A DNA stretch of 64,000 nucleotides. Origin: Porticoccus sp002341315. Lineage in GTDB: Bacteria > Pseudomonadota > Gammaproteobacteria > Pseudomonadales > Porticoccaceae. The notes under the pieces are model-generated. The model was not told the origin of the DNA, did not search any database, and was given only the letters and a program-made list of their open reading frames with translations. Made by a program: the position numbers and the translations under genes. The stretch is taken from assembly GCF_047634355.1 (NCBI RefSeq), contig NZ_JBLIAL010000005.1, one strand, 5' to 3'. Below are positions 59,703 through 64,000 of the stretch, piece by piece. Position 1 is the stretch's first letter. The number at the start of each line of letters is the position of its first letter.

Positions 59703-60806
59703 TTACCGGGACGGTGTCGAGGGTTCCGACGTGATCCGCAAATCGTCACCCACTATGCGAATATCCCGTATCTTTAACGGCAATTGCTGATCCATATTAT
59801 CAAAAGGCAACACCAGCATAGGCCTCGCCAGATTGCCGAGTAATGTCGGCGCCATGTAAACGATCAGCTCATCCACCAGCCCCTGACCGACAAACGCACC
59901 GGCGAGCGTCGCTCCGGCTTCCACCAGCACACGATTGCACTCCAGTCCTGCGAGATGTCGCAGCAGGGCCGCCAGATCTACGCTGCCATCTCCCCTGTCG
60001 AGGGTGACCGATGCCACACCGGGGATATTTTTTTCAACCGCCGTCGCCAGCAGTGTCCTGCCACCGTCGGTTAGCAGGGTGGCTTCAGGGGGCAAGGGGC
60101 TTTTTCCACACACCACCACTCTGAGCGGTTGCCTCATGGCAATCTCGGCTGCATTATCAAGCCCCAGCTCGGCGGCCCGGACGGTGAGTGATGGATCATC
60201 GTGCAACAGCGTACCGCTACCGGTAATAATGGCACAGCTTTGCGCCCGCAGACGCTGCACATCGCTGCGCGCTGCAACACCGGTAATCCACTGGCTTTCG
60301 CCACTGGCCATAGCCGTGCGCGCATCCATACTCATGGCCAGTTTAACCGTAACCCAGGGCATGCCGTGCTGGTGACGCTTGATAAAACCCCGATTGAGTT
60401 CCCGTGCCTGATCCTCCAGCACGGGGCCATCCACGGTGATACCAGCACGCCGAAGCTTTTCCAGCCCGGCACCGGCAACCTCGGGATTGGGGTCCACCAT
60501 CGCATACACTACGCGAGATATACCCGCCAAAATCAGCGCTTCCACACAGGGCGGGGTGCGGCCGTGATGGCTGCAGGGCTCAAGTGTGACATACGCCGTG
60601 GCACCTTTGGCCGCGGCACCTGCCTGACTCAGAGCATGAATTTCCGCGTGGGGCTCACCGGCTCGCTCATGCCAGCCTTCCCCGATCACCCGATCACCGC
60701 TGGCGATGACACAACCCACCGCCGGATTGGGCATCGTGGTGTAGCGACCCCGGCCCGCCAGTTGCAGTGCCCTGGCCATCAGGCTCAAATCAAGACGACG
60801 GCTCAC
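59703..60806 (-). CDS. ribD: Bifunctional diaminohydroxyphosphoribosylaminopyrimidine deaminase / 5-amino-6-(5-phosphoribosylamino)uracil reductase
   Basis: 367-aa enzyme for steps two and three of riboflavin synthesis. N-terminal zinc deaminase (about residues 1-145): HAEIHAL and PCSHHGRTPPC carry the zinc ligands. C-terminal NADPH reductase (about 150-360): VTVKLAMSMDARTA, the GSGTLLHDDPSLTVR loop and LVEAGATLAGAFV. The start is five bases after the nrdR stop, so nrdR-ribD are probably one transcript. Confidence 0.96.
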   Translation of the reverse strand: MSRRLDLSLMARALQLAGRGRYTTMPNPAVGCVIASGDRVIGEGWHERAGEPHAEIHALSQAGAAAKGATAYVTLEPCSHHGRTPPCVEALILAGISRVVYAMVDPNPEVAGAGLEKLRRAGITVDGPVLEDQARELNRGFIKRHQHGMPWVTVKLAMSMDARTAMASGESQWITGVAARSDVQRLRAQSCAIITGSGTLLHDDPSLTVRAAELGLDNAAEIAMRQPLRVVVCGKSPLPPEATLLTDGGRTLLATAVEKNIPGVASVTLDRGDGSVDLAALLRHLAGLECNRVLVEAGATLAGAFVGQGLVDELIVYMAPTLLGNLARPMLVLPFDNMDQQLPLKIRDIRIVGDDLRITSEPSTPSR

Positions 60807-60811
60807 CGGAT

Positions 60812-61285
60812 TCAGACACCTTTAATATCAGGCAGGTTTTTTTCCAGCCGGTCCAGTTCTGCACGAAATTCATTCAGATCCTGAAAGCTGCGATAGACCG
60901 AGGCAAATCTGACATAGGCCACTTCATCGAGCTCGCGCAACTGTTCCATCACCTGCTCGCCAATCATTCGGGACGTCACCTCACGCTCGCCGGTAGCGCG
61001 GATCTGGTGCTGAATATGGGAAATGGCCGCTTCAATACGCTCAATACTCACTGGCCTTTTTTCCAGAGCACGCAACAACCCCGCCCTCAGCTTGTCCTCG
61101 TCGAACGGCTCGCGCACGTCATCACGCTTGATGACTCTTGGCATAAGCAGTTCTGCCACCTCATAGGTGGTAAAGCGCTCCTTGCAGGAGAGGCACTCAC
61201 GTCGACGGCGCACCTGATCGCCTTCGGCAACCAGCCGGGAATCAATCACCTTGGTATCGTCGGCGCTACAGAAAGGACAGTGCAT
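60812..61285 (-). CDS. nrdR: Transcriptional repressor NrdR
   Basis: 157-aa regulator of ribonucleotide reductase genes that senses ATP/dATP. From ATG 61285: zinc ribbon with CPFC (residues 3-6) and CLSC (about 31-34), then an ATP-cone domain (about 49-139) with VIKRDDVREPFDEDKLRAGL. The open frame extends 26 codons upstream without family similarity. No NrdR-box pair is obvious nearby; its targets (nrdAB, nrdJ) are not in the window. Confidence 0.96.
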   Translation of the reverse strand: MHCPFCSADDTKVIDSRLVAEGDQVRRRRECLSCKERFTTYEVAELLMPRVIKRDDVREPFDEDKLRAGLLRALEKRPVSIERIEAAISHIQHQIRATGEREVTSRMIGEQVMEQLRELDEVAYVRFASVYRSFQDLNEFRAELDRLEKNLPDIKGV

Positions 61286-61405
61286 GGGTTTTGCCAATGA
61301 ATTCGAACAGGCGCAAATGGTACCACATCTTGTCATTGCCACCCGCTCTGTAAAACCGGCCACAGGGACAAAACGACACCTTCAATCAGAACCCCATCAG
61401 AAACA

Positions 61406-61432
61406 AAAAGCCCCGCTTGAGCAGGGCTTTTC
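61406..61432 (-). terminator. Intrinsic terminator after glyA
   Basis: AAAAGCCCC-GCTTGAGC-AGGGCTTTT; on the minus strand the stem GCCCTG/CGGGGC is followed by U5. It closes glyA some 25 bases after its stop and separates it from nrdR. Confidence 0.85.
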
Positions 61433-61456
61433 TGACCATCTGGTCGCGGCGGTCAT

Positions 61457-62716
61457 TTAGCCATAGACGGGGAATCTGGCGCAGATCTCCAGCACCTTTT
61501 CCTTCACCTGTGGAATTACCTGCTCAACGGTACCATTCTCCAGGCTATCCAGCACATCGCAGATCCAGTGGGTAAGCTGGATACTCTCAGCCTCGGTAAA
61601 CCCACGGGTAGTAATTGCCGGCGTACCAATCCGCAGCCCCGAGGTGATAAACGGTGAGCGGGGATCATTGGGCACAGCATTCTTGTTGACAGTGATGAAG
61701 GCTCGGCCGAGGGCCTCGTCGGCATCCTTACCGGTATAGTCCTTGCCGATCAGGTCCACCAGCATCAGGTGGTTTTCAGTGCCTTTGGAGACAATCCGGA
61801 TACCTCGTTCCATAAAGGCAGCAGCCATGGCCTTGGCATTTTTCACCACCTGCTGCTGGTAGACACGGAAATCCTCGGTCATCGCTTCCTTGAAAGACAC
61901 CGCCTTGGCAGCAATCACATGGCACAGGGGACCGCCCTGGCCACCGGGGAATACCGCCGAGTTAATTTTTTTCGCCAGCTCTTCGCTGTTGGTCAGAATG
62001 ATACCGCCGCGGGGACCCCGCAGGGTTTTATGGGTGGTTGACGTCACCACATCGGCATAGGGAACTGGACTGGGATAAACACCCGCGGCCACCAGACCCG
62101 CCACGTGAGCCATATCCACCAGCAAGTAGGCACCCACCTTGTCGGCAATCTCGCGAAATTTAGCCCAATCCAGTATCCCTGAATAGGCGGAGAAACCGGC
62201 CACAATCATTTTTGGCTTGTGTTCCAGTGCCAGCGTTTCAATTTGCTGATAGTCCACCAGACCGGTTTCAGGATCGAGTCCATATTGGACAGCATGGTAA
62301 ATCTTGCCTGAGAAATTCGGTTTGGCGCCATGGGTGAGATGCCCACCGGCATCCAGACTCATACCGAGGATGGTATCACCCGGCAGGCATAGCGCCTGAT
62401 AGACTGCACTGTTGGCCTGTGATCCGGAATGGGGCTGGACGTTGGCATAGCCGGCACCAAATAGCACCTTGACCCGCTCAATGGCCAACTCCTCGGTCTG
62501 ATCAACAAATTCACAACCACCGTAGTAGCGCTTGTGGGGATAACCCTCTGCGTACTTGTTGGTGAGCTTGGTGCCCTGAGCGGCCATGACTGCGGGACTG
62601 GTGTAATTCTCGGAGGCAATCAGCTCGAGGTGCTCTTCCTGACGCTGCTCTTCGTGTTGAATGGCAGCCCAGATTTCGGGGTCAAAACTGGCAATGCTGA
62701 TATCTTTATCGAACAT
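61457..62716 (-). CDS. glyA: Serine hydroxymethyltransferase
   Basis: 419-aa PLP enzyme interconverting serine and glycine with tetrahydrofolate. From ATG 62716. Seen: LIASENYTSPAVMAAQG (about residues 34-50), GYPHKRYYGGCEFVDQTE (about 58-75), and the PLP lysine in VVTSTTHKTLRGPRGG (about 222-237). The upstream open extension runs through the promoter and is rejected. Own promoter (62753-62782) and own terminator: a single-gene unit. Confidence 0.97.
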   Translation of the reverse strand: MFDKDISIASFDPEIWAAIQHEEQRQEEHLELIASENYTSPAVMAAQGTKLTNKYAEGYPHKRYYGGCEFVDQTEELAIERVKVLFGAGYANVQPHSGSQANSAVYQALCLPGDTILGMSLDAGGHLTHGAKPNFSGKIYHAVQYGLDPETGLVDYQQIETLALEHKPKMIVAGFSAYSGILDWAKFREIADKVGAYLLVDMAHVAGLVAAGVYPSPVPYADVVTSTTHKTLRGPRGGIILTNSEELAKKINSAVFPGGQGGPLCHVIAAKAVSFKEAMTEDFRVYQQQVVKNAKAMAAAFMERGIRIVSKGTENHLMLVDLIGKDYTGKDADEALGRAFITVNKNAVPNDPRSPFITSGLRIGTPAITTRGFTEAESIQLTHWICDVLDSLENGTVEQVIPQVKEKVLEICARFPVYG

Positions 62717-62752
62717 GGATCTCACACTGGTGGCTGGGGAAAAAGAGCGTGA

Positions 62753-62782
62753 ATTGTACACAAATCCACCAGCGAATCCCAA
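62753..62782 (-). promoter_or_regulatory. sigma70 promoter of glyA
   Basis: Minus strand TTGGGA (62782-62777), 18-bp spacer, TACAAT (62758-62753) with a TG two bases before the -10. About 30 bases before the glyA start codon. Confidence 0.6.
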
Positions 62783-62856
62783 GCTAAATACAATGCTTTG
62801 AACGCTATTGACTCACCGGTAAGATATCGCCTTACCCAGCGGCCAGCCCTTAACCA

Positions 62857-64000
62857 TCAAGTTATGCGGTCAGCGGCCCAGCTTGAAAAGGCCATTTCTT
62901 TGACATTTTGCAATTCGTCCTCTGCCACACCCCAGACAGCATTGGACGTGAGAGGATCATCGTGAAAAATATACAGACGGGAAGCCAACTCATTGAACGG
63001 TAGCGAGGACTCACCATAGCGCTCCCCATTGTCCTGGGTTGAAACCTTGATGCCGTTGCCCCAGTTTTGCCCGCTGTCATTGTTCGGGTTATAAAAATAA
63101 ACCCGCATTTCTCCCGACTGATCGAGCGCCACACGCAGGATGGTAATCGCATGCCAGCCCACAAACCGCGCTGAGCTGTCCGTCACCGCCAACCCCGCTG
63201 GCTGGGGGTGAATCACTAACTGGTTGCCATTGTTGAGTGGGTGGTAACAGGCAAAGAAATTGCGCAGAAAACCATCGTAATCATGCAGCTTGCCGGTAGC
63301 CACGTCGACGGCAATATTAAAACCACGACCCACCCACCAGCCGTGAAACTCCGGATTGATCCAACGGTGCGGATCCTCACCGCGGTCGGCGCAGAGACGT
63401 CCCATCTGGAGATAAATACGATCGAGATGTGGCACCAGCAAATTGGAAACCGGATCGCTGTCAATTGGCACCGCTCGCGTCAGATCCACTGGCAACTCTG
63501 CGGAATTGATGGACGCACCTTCAAAATGCATCAACATGCCATCAAAGTGCCCGACCTGATCGATCAGATGCAGCAGGTAGTCGGGGGCATTGAACGACCA
63601 CATGGAAATCGCCCGCACCGACTGACAGGTGGGGTTATTACCCTGTCCGAGACCCAGGGGCTGCCCAAGTACAGAAATGGTCCCGGCCAGCAAAAAGACC
63701 CGTGCGGGCAGCGCCTGACCAAAGGCCGCACTGATCGCAGCGTTGGCATTCTCGGAAAGATCGAGCGATATCTGCCGCCAAAGGCCGGGACCAATCGGCG
63801 GAATGAAGAGGACGCCGCGCTCCAACAACATGGCTAGTCCGTAGATCGCCTGGGCGGTTTCAGGGTAGATGGCTTCTTCAATCAGCTGATAGACCAGCTT
63901 GCTGTAACACTGCAGTGAATCCAGCCCGGTATTACTCAGACCCAACGCATCGGGAATCAACTCAACCCGTTCATTTTCCAGCAGCCAGCGCAAAAATGCC
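62857..64000 (-). CDS. Unrecognised protein with papain-like residue pattern (5' end beyond window)
   Basis: The frame is open through the right edge; about 380 C-terminal residues are visible, so the start lies outside. Numbering from a TTG at 63993: a helical part (1-100), then LGQGNNPTCQS with Q117 exactly six residues before C123, FVGWHAITILRV with H281, and VYFYNPNNDSGQNWG with N302 (or N310). Papain-fold peptidases have Gln, Cys, His and Asn in this order and Gln-Cys at the same distance. I do not recognise the family and see no signal peptide in the visible part. GWHAITILRVALD followed by RVYFYNPN also recalls the bacterial C39/C58-like strand order. Upstream of glyA on the same strand but separated by the glyA promoter. 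Confidence 0.7.
   Translation of the reverse strand, partial: AFLRWLLENERVELIPDALGLSNTGLDSLQCYSKLVYQLIEEAIYPETAQAIYGLAMLLERGVLFIPPIGPGLWRQISLDLSENANAAISAAFGQALPARVFLLAGTISVLGQPLGLGQGNNPTCQSVRAISMWSFNAPDYLLHLIDQVGHFDGMLMHFEGASINSAELPVDLTRAVPIDSDPVSNLLVPHLDRIYLQMGRLCADRGEDPHRWINPEFHGWWVGRGFNIAVDVATGKLHDYDGFLRNFFACYHPLNNGNQLVIHPQPAGLAVTDSSARFVGWHAITILRVALDQSGEMRVYFYNPNNDSGQNWGNGIKVSTQDNGERYGESSLPFNELASRLYIFHDDPLTSNAVWGVAEDELQNVKEMAFSSWAADRIT

Overview
The window is chromosomal housekeeping DNA from a Gram-negative bacterium, almost certainly a gammaproteobacterium related to the Pseudomonas / Cellvibrionales-type marine lineages (for example Porticoccus- or SAR92-like). The reasons are the gene families (LpoA, SspA/SspB, LptABC, MlaC, ZapE, an RpoN-Hpf-PtsN-RapZ-NPr cluster) and a gene order that, as I recall it, follows Pseudomonas aeruginosa from mraZ through ptsO and again from thiI/glnA through ctpA. 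I did not run a search, so the genus is an inference. Coding density is high. I see no tRNA, rRNA operon, CRISPR array, prophage, insertion sequence or toxin-antitoxin pair.

Layout. 1-5000 (minus): start of the dcw cell-wall/division cluster, mraZ-rsmH-ftsL-ftsI-murE (murE cut by the left edge), with a clear sigma70 promoter and a triple MraZ operator. 5373-5757 (minus): rnpB. 5920-11035: an orphan ParA ATPase, rsmI, then lpoA-yraN-diaA-dolP. 11102-16148 (minus): thiolase, sspB, sspA, and a cytochrome bc1 operon in which cytochrome b and c1 are one open frame. 16330-18451 (minus): rplM-rpsI and zapE. 18672-20424 (plus): yhcB/zapG and degS/algW. 20434-25744 (minus): mlaC-ibaG-murA-hisG-hisD-hisC, with mlaF, mlaE, mlaD and mlaB absent from their usual places. 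26094-32934 (plus): kdsD-kdsC-lptC-lptA-lptB-rpoN-hpf-ptsN-rapZ-npr, joining LPS export to the nitrogen PTS. 33029-35543 (plus): mgtE, darP, tag. 35566-42128: typA, a PAS-GGDEF diguanylate cyclase, an SLC13-type transporter and thiI.

42129-47201 (plus) is a nitrogen-control block: glnA, a DUF4124 protein and ntrBC. Both glnA and ntrBC carry a -24/-12 sigma54 promoter preceded by an NtrC-type palindrome, and rpoN, 13 kb away, has a similar candidate arrangement. 47266-53134: secB-grxC-rhodanese (minus), gpmI-envC-ctpA (plus) and a small DUF6316-like protein. 53161-61285 (minus): hisF-ribA, a retropepsin-like protease, pgpA, thiL, nusB, ribH, ribBA, ribE, ribD and nrdR, i.e. riboflavin synthesis plus associated genes. 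61457-62716 (minus): glyA. 62857-64000 (minus): the C-terminal part of an unrecognised protein with a papain-like Gln-Cys-His-Asn residue pattern.

Nothing here is a clear new multi-gene system. The points most worth following are the partial papain-like protein at the right edge, the fused cytochrome b/c1 gene, the stripped-down mla locus, the possible sigma54 autoregulation of rpoN and the orphan ParA beside rnpB.
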